Source of the DNA: Ascarosepion bandense | Taxonomy: Eukaryota > Mollusca > Cephalopoda > Sepiida > Sepiidae | Direction: 5' to 3' | Assembly (NCBI GenBank): GCA_037127315.1 | Contig: JBBBDQ010000310.1 | Coordinates: forward strand, 1,621,001-1,685,000 | Length of the DNA: 64,000 nt | Part shown: one piece after another, positions 1 through 11,775 of the stretch | How positions within the stretch are numbered: the first letter of the stretch is position 1 | How the letters are laid out: each line of letters begins with the position of its first letter | Notes under the pieces: model-generated | Databases searched by the model: none | The model's input: the letters and a program-made list of their open reading frames with translations, nothing else | Told to the model about the DNA's origin: nothing | Program-made: the position numbers and the translations under genes

Positions 1-425
1 TGATCAAAGATGAAGGAAAAACTTGAAGCAACTGAAATGTGGTTCTACAGAAGGATGTTGAAAATATCATGGTTCGAGCATGTGAGCAATGATGAAGTCT
101 TAGAAATGATGGAAACAAAAAGGAAATTAATACTGAGCATCAGGAAGAGACAGCTGAAGTTCCTGGGACATGCAATGAGGAAGGAGGGCTTGGAGAATCT
201 GATACTAAGAGGCCAGATAGAGGGAAAAAGAGACAGGGGAAAGTAATGGATAACATATTTGAAGGACCTAATCAGATGGATGACGGAACGAGGATTGCAT
301 GGTGTAACAGGAGAAGGCGTGCTCAGAGCCACCTGGGATAGGGAAAAGTGGAAGGCCATGATCGCCTACATCCTGAAGGGACAAGGCATATAGAAGAAGA
401 AGGTAGAATCATGAATTACAATAAG
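1..425 (+). mobile_element. RTE-like LINE family A, 3' end of reverse-transcriptase ORF (degenerate)
   Basis: The window opens inside the C-terminal part of a non-LTR retrotransposon polyprotein. Reading + strand from base 10, the protein contains TEMWFYRRMLKISW, then HVSNDEV, IRKRQLKFLGHAMRK and GLENL. This is the conserved region after the RT domain in RTE-like 'endonuclease-reverse transcriptase' LINEs. The frame breaks at 246 and continues in another frame through ITYLKDLIRWMTERGLHG, ending at a stop at 391-393. The element end is probably near 425. The same family recurs at 27530-29600 and 42080-42660, so this is a dispersed repeat. The 5' part lies outside the window. The frameshift makes it non-functional. 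Family assignment is from motif memory. Confidence 0.82.
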
Positions 426-1065
426 TAAATGATTTGTCTAAGCTTATCCATATTATACTCTGTAACTTGAGATATGATTGTTTAGCATTGGTCAGATCAT
501 GTGTCACATTCAAGTATCAACAGGATTCATCTTTAAAATCATTGTTCATAACAACTTTTTTTTCTTTCTCTGACTTTAAAAAAAAAATTAAATAAAAAAT
601 ATTTTATATTTATTGACACTTTGCTCAGCCTATATTGTAAAATATAAAAAGTATAATTACTATCATAGATCTTTTGTAAATAACTGTTATATAATGCTAA
701 TTCAGTCCCGTTATTTGCCATTGTCTATTTAGTGCTGTATTTGTTATTTATATTTTTAAAAATCCAAATGGTATAAAAATACATTTACTGGCACTGGCCT
801 GATTTTGTTGCCAATAAATACCACCATAGAGTAATGGCCATCAAGTTGATCTTACGAGCATTATTGTGTTGTTTTGATCCTCATTGGGTACCCTCATACT
901 AGTGGCCTTGTGCTGTACTAAGCTAAGTGTTATAAATATTGATACCAGCAATCACTCTTTCAAATTCTAAAAAGATTCTAGGAGATATCAAAAAAATAGA
1001 TAAAGGATTGAACTATGTGAAACTAATTTTGTAGTTAAATATATATAATGAAAGGATCAGTTCTA
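426..1065. other. AT-rich non-coding stretch, probably intronic
   Basis: I see no coding potential, RNA gene or recognisable repeat here. The sequence is very AT-rich, with short A and T runs near 565-600. It lies upstream of the last exons of the spliced gene at 2863-3553 and may belong to one of its introns. Confidence 0.5.
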
Positions 1066-1205
1066 ATTACAAGGGGTGCTGAAATATTCTTGTCCTGGTA
1101 CACTTAAACAAAATCAATATTTTCATATCTTAACTTAAAAATATACTTTTTGTTTTTCTTTTGGCAATAGGCCGGGGCAGGAACTTTTCAGCACATTCTC
1201 CTACA
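1066..1205. repeat. MITE-like element with terminal inverted repeats
   Basis: The left end reads AAGGGGTGCTGAAATATTCT and continues TGTCCTGG. The reverse complement of the right end reads GAGAATGTGCTGAAAAGTTC and continues CTGCCCCGG. The two ends match over about 28 bases with a few differences and enclose only about 80 bases. The outermost bases (TACAAGGG / TAGGAGAA) resemble mariner-type ends next to TA. No transposase is encoded, so this looks like a short non-autonomous DNA element. Exact borders and target duplication are uncertain. Confidence 0.6.
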
Positions 1206-2862
1206 ATTCATTGGTAAATTTGATGCTTGATAATTGTAGTCAATAGAAGATGAATGACATTATTTTTAATAACAAATATCTTAAAAGCAAACTAGCATTT
1301 TGGCAGTGCTTTCCTAAACATTTAATATTGTAGAACACAGATATAGCTGTTGTTTTCAATAGAAATCTTCTGAGCTTTGATTCTTGCTCAGCAACTTTGT
1401 TCATTGAAACCTTTCACCTCTGTTTCATCTGTCTACTAGTTTGTTGCCATTGTCACTACACGTAGAAAGTTTTTCTGAGGTCATCCAAACAAAGGAGTCT
1501 GAATATGTATTTGAAAACTGCACTGTAGAACACTGAGGCAAGATTACAGTTCAGTTATTTAATTTGGTATGCTACTTGTCAATCATAACAATAGTCCATT
1601 TAAAACTGAACAGGCTAGTGTTCTTGCTTGTGTATTGTTACTGCAGTGCATATCACCACGAGATAAGTTACAGTAAGTTATCTTTTGAAAAGATTAAATA
1701 TTGGGAAGACCATAGTGTAACTCCAGTAATGCAACATACATTAATTTTGGTTGTATTCCCTTATGTATTATAACACTTTCAGGACCAACAAATTTTGAAA
1801 TGTACAATTACAAGGTAAAAAGAAAATGTACTTATAAAAGAATCACATTTAAATTGTTTTGATTAATACAGAATTTAGTAGCAAGTCTGAATTTAAAAAT
1901 GTTATATACAAGATTAAATTTTTCTACTAAGTGTTAAACTTAGAATCAATGGCTGTGAGGTTAGCTTTATTTTTTATCGTATTCACTGTGTTCAAATTTA
2001 TTAACTTTGACACATGATGAAACATATTAGACAGATTCTCTTAGTTGTCAGGGCTTGTTTGCTTTCAGAATCAGTATTTGAAATACCTTTTTGTCATAAT
2101 TGTAACATTGAGGAATACGTTCAAAATATTAATACAATAATAAAAACCTTACTGTTTTTCAATAACTATTAACCACAGCTAACCTCATTTTGTAATTCAA
2201 ATATAGGCTCCATATGTTAAAATCCATATCAATCATTTTAGCAGTTTATTAGAGCACAGCATGCTGATTTCTTTTTATTTTTTACCTTATTTTTCATTAT
2301 TTGTTAGCTTCTATTTTAACTTTATTTTGCAGAAATTTCCACTGACTAGTATTTGAATGTATAGTAAAAGTAAGACTGGAGCCAATATGGATTTTAAAAC
2401 AATCCAAACTACCAGAAAAAAAAAATCATGATTTGAATAGCATTTTCCTGGCCTGATGTAAAACCAAAAAAAACTTCTGGATTTAAGTGGTATTTTTAAC
2501 ACATATGTTTTATATTTAGCATTCTTGAGATAAATTGATTTAATGATTTTAAACTAAAATAGCAATTTTTCTTTTGTTGATACAATTAAAAGTTACACTA
2601 ACATTTTCTTGCATTATCCTGAATGTAAGTGTTTTTCTTTTATAACATCACAGGTTAACTTGATTTTTGAGTTCACTAAATCTGTTTAGGTATCTTGTTT
2701 TTAGGCATAGAACAAGTCTCTTGTTTAAATGTGGAATGGTAAATTCTCCTTGTGTGAGTGAACCCAATTTTTTTTTTTTTTTTTTTTTTTTTGTGGGGGA
2801 GATGTTTTGCATGTTATAATTATCCCCATTAACCAAGACTGAATGTTGACTGACAATCCCAG
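1206..2862. other. AT-rich non-coding stretch with a 25-base poly-T run
   Basis: No reliable exon is visible. Short ORFs here have no coding-like composition. A run of 25 T at 2768-2792 lies about 70 bases upstream of the first supported exon. A TGACTGAC motif at 2848-2854 could be the branch point for the acceptor at 2861-2862. The stretch is best read as an intron. Confidence 0.5.
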
Positions 2863-2996
2863 TCACTTGTCACATCCTGAATTTCACTGTACATTGGTTT
2901 TGAGTGCTGTATTCTTTGTCTTGAATTCTGGTTCTAGTCTTCAAACCCCTTCAATTGAAATTCATATGAGTGAACTTCATTTGCTGGTGAAATTTG
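2863..2996 (+). CDS. Exon of the unknown spliced gene (third from last visible)
   Basis: The open frame runs across this segment and ends in LHLLVKFG at donor GTATGA (2997). An in-frame TGA at 2840-2842 excludes an earlier start of this exon. The acceptor I chose is AATCCCAG at 2855-2862, preceded by a branch-point-like GACTGAC. The 5' border is the least certain part of the model. Confidence 0.6.
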
Positions 2997-3553
2997 GTAT
3001 GATGTATATTTTTGGGTCACTTTATACAAACATATTGCTTGCTGGATGGAGCACTGCATTTTTTGTAATTTGTAATTTTGTAATCCTTTTCATGTTTGTA
3101 TGACTGTATTTCACTATTTTATTTTCTGAAGGGGGCCTGTGCACACTGGAAACCCTGGTACATGTCCCACCCATCCACAAAGATCCTGATGAATCTAGTA
3201 TTGTCCATGAAGAACTTGTGCAGCAGATGTCACTTGTGGAATGTAAACTCCAGCTGCTGGAAGAGACCCTATTCTCAATGTCCACCCCCACAGGACTGCA
3301 ACAGACCACAGTTGCCATAGTGGGTTATGTTTATTACAGTCTCTGCCAGATGCCATTCACTGCCAACTCCCTCCCCCTCAGTGAGTCAGGCTTAGATTTT
3401 TGCACTATTTGCATGTTCTTATAATGTGTCTTTCTATGTGGTACATTTCACTCTTGTATGTCTGTTTTGTTATCAGGTCATCATTTGGCCATGATCCAGC
3501 TTGTTCATGGAATTGAAGAAACAGTCAGACAACCTCTGCAGCACTCTAGTTAA
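2863..3553 (+). CDS. 3' end of a spliced protein-coding gene (three exons, product unknown)
   Basis: Three adjacent segments join into one reading frame: 2863-2996, 3132-3380 and 3477-3553. The first intron has donor G|GTATGA and acceptor TTTCTGAAG|GG. The second has donor A|GTGAGT and acceptor TTATCAG|GT. Both introns are phase 1, so the frame is kept exactly at both joins. That is hard to explain by chance. The joined C-terminus is about 153 residues. It begins HLSHPEFHCTLVLSAVFF, passes through HVPPIHKDPDESSIVHEELV and KLQLLEETLFS, and ends VRQPLQHSS before TAA at 3551. Hydrophobic-amphipathic segments alternate with an acidic loop, as in the end of a helical-solenoid protein. A large nucleoporin of the Nup188/205 type is one untested guess. 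The introns are short (135 and 96 bases). I do not recognise the gene, but I am fairly sure it is real. Confidence 0.72.
3132..3380 (+). CDS. Exon of the unknown spliced gene (penultimate)
   Basis: This is 249 bases, phase 1 at both ends. It encodes GLCTLETLVHVPPIHKDPDE onward to MPFTANSLPLS. Base composition is clearly richer in G+C than the flanking introns. The donor A|GTGAGT is close to consensus. Confidence 0.75.
3477..3553 (+). CDS. Last coding exon of the unknown spliced gene
   Basis: Starts after TTTTGTTATCAG. It completes a split Ser codon and encodes HHLAMIQLVHGIEETVRQPL then QHSS and TAA. Non-coding exon sequence should continue downstream as the 3' UTR. Confidence 0.7.
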
Positions 3554-4749
3554 TGTTTGCTAAGTTTTGGTCTAATGTGAAAAATGTTGTATTCACAGAC
3601 AAGTTGTTTCTCAACCATACATGCTTCTGGCCCAGTCCCACATTTTGGGACCATCTCCTATGACAGTTTCTCGTTTCACTCTTGCAGCCAGTCTCAACTA
3701 TTGTTTGAGGAGAATGTTGATTACCTTATCATCCCAGCTTTTTATAATTCTTCACTCCATTATACTGGGTTTCATGTGAAGTCCTCTATACTCTAATAGG
3801 TACCCTACAAGTTTCTCTGCACAGAGAAAATGTTTCACCAGAGGTGTTAAGTGCATATGGGATCATGCTTCCATATTTTTACATCTATCTGATATGCTTC
3901 TTTCAGACACCTACGTCCAATACAGGGGCACTGTTTTCAGTGATTACATGCCAGGTCAAACTGGGTACACTTATGTTTGCAACACTTGTTAAAGTTGACA
4001 TCTTTATTGATGTAAATATTGTTAATGTTTATTGACATTGCTTTCTTGACTGTCTTCTTCTCAGCTCGAATGATTGATTTTGTAATTTGCAGTGCAACAT
4101 TCGGACCTAAGCCTTGATTTGTTAGTATCTCTTCCTGTGGCACACCACTGATTTTAGTACAGCCTTAGTGATTCTTGAATGCTGATCTGAAGATAGACTT
4201 CTCTTAGACCTGGCAAGGATACATTACATCCATATTGATGTTATTATCTTAGTTTTCTCACACAAAATCTGCATCAGTTTGAGATATCTTTTGGGATTCT
4301 TATAGTCCATAATTGGGTACACTTTTGTTCTGCTCTACCACACACATCAGCGGAATGATGCCCTTCAGTGAAAGAGATCAACCAGTTGTTAACAATCATG
4401 TTGAGAGATCCTGCTTGTATGCCTCTAACTTGAGTAGATGCAAGATACTATGATATGTGGTTTTATAGTTTGGCTTGCAGATTATTCTCTGCCTATTTTC
4501 ATGAAACATTTAATTTGATCTATTGTTGATTAAAATCTATGCAGAAGTCAGTTTTTCAATATGGTATCTCATACACACAGGTGATCCTTCCCAAACTACA
4601 TGGCTCCAGTTTGTTTAATGTAGATGCCACCTAGCTCTTTTATGACTATTAATACCAAGTATCAGCTCAAAGTCTAGCAGCATTTCTTGTACTACCAGCA
4701 CATTGACCTTTGTTGAGTTACCAGTGCCTGTTGTTACAGATATAGATAG
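3554..4749 (+). other. Probable 3' UTR and downstream flank of the spliced gene
   Basis: No coding signal follows the stop codon. The first polyadenylation-like hexamer I see is ATTAAA at 4529-4534. The first AATAAA is not until about 5338. Base composition is slightly more balanced than in introns up to about 4600. The 3' UTR end is therefore uncertain and could lie near 4550. Confidence 0.4.
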
Positions 4750-4770
4750 CCACACACACACACACACACC
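4750..4770. repeat. (CA)n microsatellite
   Basis: About ten CA units, followed by a short imperfect continuation. Confidence 0.9.
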
Positions 4771-4849
4771 TACACACATATATTGAGATTGGTCTCCGTG
4801 TGGTAACAAGGAGATGGTCACATGGGAACCTAAAGTCAGTTTTGGGATA

Positions 4850-5580
4850 GCAGGTAAAGGTAGGTTGACCCAGAAACCCTTAGTAACAAATGTCTAGACA
4901 GGAAATAGACGGAGGCTAGACATGATGTCGTGAAGCAGCAGGAGCTAGAATCCACGCCAAAGACAAGTCATGTGGAAAGCAGAGATTGGAAATTAGTCGC
5001 AGATCAGATCTTGGGTTAGCAAATCATGATTGCTGAGTGCTGATAACTTATGAATGAAAAGGAAAACGCATTTGAGATAATGGTGTAATTTGACCAATTC
5101 ATCTTAAGCAACTCCAGATAAGAGAAACGAACTTATAAATTCTTATTCGTTAGAACAAAAAGATGAAGCAGAATCGTTTGTCAAGGAAAAAGGAAAGATA
5201 TCAACGAAGATAAGAGAAGAAACTGTAATATTGTTTGTATGCTGATTCGTATTTGTTAAAAGAAGAGAAGGAAGGCAAAGCCGAGTTGTTTATCAAGAAA
5301 AGAAAGAAAGATAGCGATGCAGAGAAGATAACGTGTGAATAAAGAGATATTAAAGAGAAGAAACCGCAGAATTGTTTGAGTGCAGAAAATACGGCACATG
5401 TTTGAAGAAATAAAGAAGAGTGCAGATATTTCAGAAAATTTGTATGCTGAAAATACGACAGCCAACTGAAAGAAAATAGACTGTCACAGGTACATACATT
5501 TCAAGTGGAGCACGTTTGAGTCCAAAGTTATATAAAGAAAGAGGAAGAAAGAAAAGACAGTAAAATAAGTGAGAAGGAAC
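4850..5580 (+). repeat. Purine-rich, internally repetitive tract (unclassified)
   Basis: The + strand is strongly biased to A and G, with repeated words such as AAGAGAAGAAA, GATAAGAGAA and GCAGAAAATACGG / GCTGAAAATACGA. The near-repeat pair at 5383-5400 and 5445-5462 suggests decayed tandem duplication. No ORF longer than about 70 codons is present. It could be part of a transposon LTR or untranslated region, but I could not identify ends or a polymerase. Confidence 0.4.
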
Positions 5581-8253
5581 TGACATAAAGATAAGTTATT
5601 ATATTCTTAGGCCCATGTTAGAACATGCATACACTTCCATGAATATTATGTTACCACAAACATCATACCACATGTGCTCATAGTTATATGGTTCTCCCCA
5701 TTTTATTTTGTGTTAATCTCTTGCATTTGTGTTCGCCTGTATTCATTCATATTTGTTGATATTTGTCGTAAATTGTATTTCGACTGAGTTGGGTATCCGA
5801 ATATAAGTTTTGAGGTTCAGGTCATTGGACACTCTTATTCATACTCATATGTGTTTTTTTTATTTTAATGCTTTGTTACTTATTAAAACTTTATAAAAAT
5901 CATTTCGCCTTGTCGTTCATACTTGAATTGTTAGTCAGTGCATGTGTTGATATTGAAGCAGACCTGGGAAGATTACCGTTCAATTACATCAATCGAACAG
6001 TGATCTCATTTTCTTATTTTTGTTAATCATTGTCCATTTGTCATGATCTAGGAAAGATAACTCGTGTCTGTCCATAGTTGTGGAAATGTAAATATTCCCG
6101 AATCGACGTGTAATCATCTTAATGGTTATCGTCGAGGCAGGCATATGACACTGTAAAGAAAGAAAAAAAAAATTGAACACTCTGGATTCACATCATGCTT
6201 GTCTCATTATTGTAGACACTTTGATAATCTTTTTCCATAGCTGGCACAGCCTCACACTTATTGAGTGTGTATAATTGAGCCAGTGTCTTGTTGCCATGGA
6301 CTTTGCTAATGCATGCAAATCCATCATTCCAATTGTATATACATTCTCAGTTTTTTACTGTCTTATAGTTACTGTCTATTATATTAATTTCTTGTATCAT
6401 TTTAATCTGTTCTTGTATTTATTATTGTTGTAATTAGGAATGTTATCAATTCTCCCTTAAAAATGTCTGCATATCCAACAAAAAAGATATGAATAACAAA
6501 TAGTTGTTTCCCTTTTTTATGTGGGACATAATTACTTTCTTTGCCACAGTTTATATTAAATTTAAATAAAAATAGCACAGTATTAGAGGAAATTAATGTT
6601 TCCTTAAAACTAAAAAAATACTTTGACTTGAAATATTGGATGGGAATAGTGATTTGGTAAAAGGTTAATAGTTTTTAATGATCCTACATTTTTTTAAAAT
6701 ACTTGTATTATGTAGTACACTGCCAAAAATGATTTAACCTTAATTTGATTTGTAAGCAAAATACCTTTATTTCCATGCAGTAAAAGAATGTATCCAACAT
6801 TACTCACTCACCATAATTTATAGACATTCAAATTATTTGTTTGTTTCTACAGGTAACTGAAACTTACCAGCTGGAATCCATATTATTTTGGTGCCTTTTC
6901 TAAAACAACCCTGACTTGTACCTACCACCATATTATATAAGGCAGTAAATTATTTCCTTTTTGTAGTAATTAACTTGCCTCTTTTTTTTTGGTGGTTGGA
7001 GGGGGACAGGTCTCTAAAAAGCTAACTTTTGTTAGAGATGCAGCTCTTAGCAGTAATCTAAACCAGAACTGAATGTTTAGGGTTTTTAAGATTCTTAATC
7101 ATAGCTGGAGGTAATTGGAAGAAAATATAAGGTTTCAAGAAAAGATTTATTTTCCTTATTAGCTTTAGAACGGGTAGAGTGGAAGTTTTACATTGCAAGG
7201 AAGTTATTTAAATTTTTGTTTATGTAAAATAGCATGAACATTTTTATTTTATTATTTTTGTTTCATTTATCAATTTTAAAGTATTATTGGTTAGGAGGTG
7301 GGCGGGGTCCATGCTTAAGGTGGTTAATCTATATTAAATAATATTTGTGGATTTGTTTCTTTGTTTGTGTGTGAGGCTTTGTTTTTTTTTTTTTCTCTGT
7401 AGCTCATTTACTTAAAATTGTTCTGGTCAGCAACCAGGTATGGCTATTCTGTTTGACATTAGTGGTTGCCTGACTCATCTATGTAAAGACTAGTCAGTTT
7501 GAGTAGCTTATCAAATATTTGTTACTTATGTAACAATATGACCTTTATTTTTTTTAAAAGAATACTGGTAGGCTTAACATTTTAAGTTGGCATTTAGATA
7601 TACATTCAATGTGTGACTAGACTGGACAATAACTTACTCTTATGTCTGCTTAGTGTCATTATATCATCTATCTTTTGAACCACTTCAGTGATAAATAGTT
7701 TTGTTCATTACTCATTTTTATCCATTTTTCTTGTTTGTTCATAGCCCAAGTCTTCTCATTACTGCATTATCAAAATAAAAATCTAAACCAAAATTTTCAT
7801 AGTCAAATGATAAAAATATCACTTTTAATTTGATTCCTTTCATGTTAAAATAGTTTATTCTTTAAAAAAGTAAAAAAAACAACCTCCCCACTGTTTAAAT
7901 AATTTAACAAATGCTATAGTTAGGTGATAACATTTCTGTCTCTATCTCTTTTGTAGTCTTAAAAAAAAAAAAACTAGTGGAAGTTTGTTGCTAGCTGTGA
8001 ACCTGAAAATAAACAGTTGTTTGTTTTCTTGTATTTCAAACGTGTGACTATTAACAAACTCTTACTGATAAATCAATGCACCATTGTATTTTCTTCTACA
8101 GTTTATTGACAAGACAGTCATACAATTAAAAATAGAAATAACATGTGGTTTTAGTCCCTTTTCTTTTACTCTTTTTATAACCAAATTGTTAACAGTTAAA
8201 GATTTTTTTTTTCAATATAAAGTTTTTATTTATATTCCTGAGATGAGGTAGTA
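5581..8253. other. AT-rich intergenic stretch
   Basis: No coding sequence or RNA gene is visible. Homopolymer runs occur near 6160, 6980 and 7380. A GC-richer patch at about 5900-6150 (with CATTTCGCCTTGTCGTTC and GAATCGACGTGTAATC) may be a transposon remnant or continuation of the preceding purine-rich unit. It has no recognisable motif. Confidence 0.4.
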
Positions 8254-8845
8254 TTTACTCTATTTACATTATTCAGACTATTATCCTCATCTTGGTTGCC
8301 ATTTGGCTATTGTACACTCTGGCCTTCAAGTGCTAGGAATTTTGAACTGAGCTCAACACTAAGTTACTTGTTCACCACTGCTGTATCCTGCTATTGAACT
8401 CAGAACACTTTGGGTTAAATCACTGGAACTAACCAATATCTAAATCTACTGGGCCATGTGTCCTTAAGGACAACAACTGAATTTCTGGGACTTATAAACC
8501 TAATGTTCAGTAACTATTTTTTACCAGAGTTCATATTGCAATTTTTGATAATGGTTTTTTTTCTAGTATTTTATTTATTTATTTATTTTTTTTTGAGTTG
8601 TGAATTCAATACCAGGCTACAGCAGTGGTGAACAAGTTATGTAGACAGTCGGGTTAGAGAGTAACTCATGATTACCAAAAGAGGCTTTGCTCAAGTAATG
8701 AGAATGATATACACTAGTAATTGTAATAAAGAGTTTGGTTCAAAATTTCTAGAACCTGAAGAAAGCCAAAGCATACAATGGCCAAAACATCATACAAATG
8801 GCAACCAAGATGAGGATAGTAGTCTGAAATGTAAATAGTGTAAAG
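8254..8845. repeat. Fold-back repeat: two inverted arms of a dispersed element
   Basis: The left arm (8254-8413) and right arm (8594-8845) are inverted copies. The left arm has TTATCCTCATCTTGGTTGCC; the right arm has its near-perfect complement, AACCAAGATGAGGATAGTA, near the far end. Further matches are TTGTTCACCACTGCTGTA against TACAGCAGTGGTGAACAA, and CTAGGAATTTTGAAC against GTTCAAAATTTCTAGAACC. The right arm is longer because the left has an internal deletion. A related fold-back lies at 55085-55430. No coding sequence is associated. Confidence 0.7.
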
Positions 8846-11264
8846 ATTTTATATATTTTTTTAAACACTTCAAACTGAAAGAAAAATGATGAATTGATTT
8901 TTTACTGTTTTCATGTTAAATTAATTGGACTTGAATATTTGTATGTCTTTGTAATAAGTTGACCAGGTTTGTTAGTAATGTAACTGACGTTACATAAGGT
9001 ATTCTATTTGAAAGTTACAATGTCATGATGTTGTTCAGTGGAAATTATTTTTGTCTTCTAATCCAATCAGAATAGAAATATTGCATTCTCCAGAAATGTA
9101 GAAAATTTGGCCTATTCTGAATTAAATCATTTTCCTTAAAAAAAAAAAAATTACTAAATAATAAGCTTTTGCTGCTATTTTATCAGAATGTTTATTTATA
9201 AAGTTTTTAATGAAATTTATACATTACCAATTTTCTGAAAAGTTTTCAAAGATTATTTTCTGAAGTCCAGTCTGGAAAAAGATATTACTAATCAATTCCA
9301 AAAAAGCAAAATTTAAGTCTAAGTTATTTTATTTGTTTCTAGTACCATAATTCATACTGCCGATTTCATGATATGAATATATGATGAATGACAAAAACAT
9401 CTACCAGGTTTTGAATAGAACTTGTTGATAATTTCATCCTTACACTGACCCCTCCCTAACTAGCACCCCCACATTATTTAGCATTTTGTTCTTTTCAATA
9501 TTTTTTTTATATTAAATTAGGTACCTCAACTCATTCACTGAAAAACAGCATAACATGATGCTAAAAGACCCAAACTTAGTAAAAAGTAAATTTTATTGTC
9601 AAAATGTTTAAGAAAAATTAAACTATTTTTTAAAGTATTTTAAGTTTTTGGATCTTTTCTAACATGTCCAAAATTGTTTAAAAAAATCTTTTTTTATCAG
9701 CAAGTGACCAGGTTTTTACATGTTTACTATAGCAAATGTAACATTACATGACTCACTTTTACACCAGTGAAAAACACGTTAGTTTGGAAATTCTTTCAAA
9801 AATCAAATAATGGTTGAATTTTGATGACACTTTCAGGACTTATTTACAAATGACTGAAATTATTTTGAAATCACTATTTTTATAAAATCTTTGTAAGAAA
9901 AGTGTTTTTCTTTACATATGTTACCCTTCCCCTCCAAATAATTTCCTGAAATTTCTAGAAATTGACTACCATCATGTAACTTTGTTTTATTAATTAAATG
10001 CAGGACTTCTTGAGAAATGTAAATCACCTTTTTTTTTCTCTTGTTTTTGGCCCTTTAGAAAATCTGCTCTGAATAGCGAAAACAAAAATGCGATAAAACT
10101 ATGACATTTTTTATTTAGATAAACTTTTAATTGTTTGTATGGACAACGTATATCATAGTCTAAGGAAAAGAATTCAGTGTATAATGAATTTTTTACAAGA
10201 ATCGTTTTCATTTTTATTTTTTTAATTATAATAATTTATAAAGTTACAGAAATCTTTAAAAATTTCTTCCAGTCATTGTCTCAATTAGGTTATTAAGTTA
10301 ATAAGTGAAGACTATATTTAAAAAGGTAAATATAAGTCTTCACACACCAAGATTTTTAAAATAATTAAAACATTTTTTTGTGTGTGCAGATAGGTCTATT
10401 TTATTTTAAATGCCATAGGTCACATTTTCAAGGGTTGTTACCCTTATGAAGCATTCACTTGGGTTTCACAAATTTATGTCAATTCTGGTCAATCATCCTT
10501 AGCCAGAGTCATTAAATGATTGATGACAAGCTGTCATCACCTACTTGAAAGGTCAGCAAGATCAGACCTCTGTGATTAAGAAATAATTTTATTCTAAATT
10601 TCATGCTGTAGACAACTAATATTTGTTTCAAATCAGATTAATTTTACTTTAAATTTGCCAAATAACCAAAAATAACATGTCACAAATGCAGATGTATATT
10701 TTTTTAAACAAAAAATTGACTTTTGTTTACAAATGTGTCAATCACTCAAAAATGGCCAAAAAATTGAAGATTTTTTAAAATCTCAAAATTTAAGATTCCA
10801 GTCAATATAATTTAGTTTGAAATCCATCAGATTTTTTTGTTTACTGGAAATAGTAAATTCAATCATTTAACTTTCAATTAAGTTAAAATTAAAGCTTCAA
10901 GAAATTTTTTTTTATTTCTAAAAATTCAATTTAAAAGTTAGGTATCGAAAATGAGTGGAGATAAGTATATTAAATGCATGACTCCTTGACATTAACTAAA
11001 CTTAAAAAGGGAAATAGGAGGAGGTAGGCATGGATTACATGGTGCAAATCCTCCAAATAGGTTAGGGCCTGCTTTCCTTGAGAATCAGAATTCCGATTCA
11101 TAGCTTTTTGTTTTAACTACACTTGAACACTGATCCATTGCCATATATAATTATCTTCCTCATGAAACAGACGATAAACTAAAGTACATATTTATTTTAT
11201 TCCATGCATTTATTTTCACAGAATTAAATTTTGACTCTTCACAAATTGTTAAAAATAATGTTTT
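8846..11264. other. AT-rich intergenic stretch
   Basis: I see no exon or recognisable transposon. The sequence has many short A/T runs. A slightly less AT-rich block at 10420-10590 shows no motif. The short minus-strand ORF at 9990-10211 has no coding-like composition. Confidence 0.45.
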
Positions 11265-11396
11265 GCCCCCAAAATTACTCCTGTTCTCTCCAATCTCTAC
11301 AATAAGTTCCTTGTTGATTCTTGCTTTTTAGATTGTTGGAAATCCTCTTCTGTAGGTCCTGTTTTTAAGAACTCTGGCAAACCATCTGATCCTTAG
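11265..11396 (+). mobile_element. CR1/Jockey-like LINE fragment (start of RT domain)
   Basis: One frame reads LSNLYNKFLVDSCFLDCWKS, then SSVGPVFKNSGKPSDP and a stop at 11394. This corresponds to the CWKSS..VPVFKNSG..SDPSNYRPIS block at the start of the reverse transcriptase in CR1/Jockey-like LINEs. The minus-strand copy at 15800-16600 has the same block as CWKSSSLVPVFKNPGEPLDP. It is a short, decayed fragment of the same family. Confidence 0.72.
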
Positions 11397-11649
11397 TCTG
11401 TAATAACAGCCTTAGAGTGGAAGTGACAAAACAACAAATGGAGATAAGTGCTTGAGATAAGTAAGTTTTTATCCCCATGTTCTGTGAGAGTCTCTTGTTT
11501 GCTTATTCTGGTGGGTATCATAAATTTGTCACATAAGACTGAGAATTTATTGGCAGTGTAATACAATGTATCACACGAGGAAAATCAACATACCTATGTA
11601 GTAGAATGAGATAGGCTTTTAAGAGAAATATTCCATGAATTATATTTTA
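11397..11649. other. Non-coding spacer between repeats
   Basis: Nothing recognisable is present between the LINE fragment and the next dispersed repeat. Confidence 0.4.
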
Positions 11650-11775
11650 TTAGTTGAGAGTTCAGAGGAGTATGGAACCCTCTCTTAATTGTTGTTGTTT
11701 CCAGGTCCACCCTGACCCGGAATGGTAGCACCTGTTAGGGTCCGATATATGGGCAAATAGTTAACCTTCTAAACT
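11650..11775 (+). repeat. Dispersed repeat D, copy 1
   Basis: Contains CTCTCTTAATTGTTGTTGTT then TCCAGGTCCACCCTGACC, GGTAGCACCTGTTAGGGTCC and AAACTGGGGTC. Copies 2 and 3 lie at 25208-25372 and 60776-60962 in the same orientation. It is non-coding and its class is unknown; it may be part of a SINE or LINE untranslated region. Confidence 0.7.

Noticed and set aside
2843..3103. Single 86-codon ORF across the exon and its intron
   Set aside because: The part after 2996 is intron. The donor at 2997 and the phase match to 3132 explain the coding part better.
5870..6150. Possible solo LTR of a retrotransposon
   Set aside because: I found no paired terminal repeat, no TG...CA borders with target duplication and no primer-binding site that I trust.
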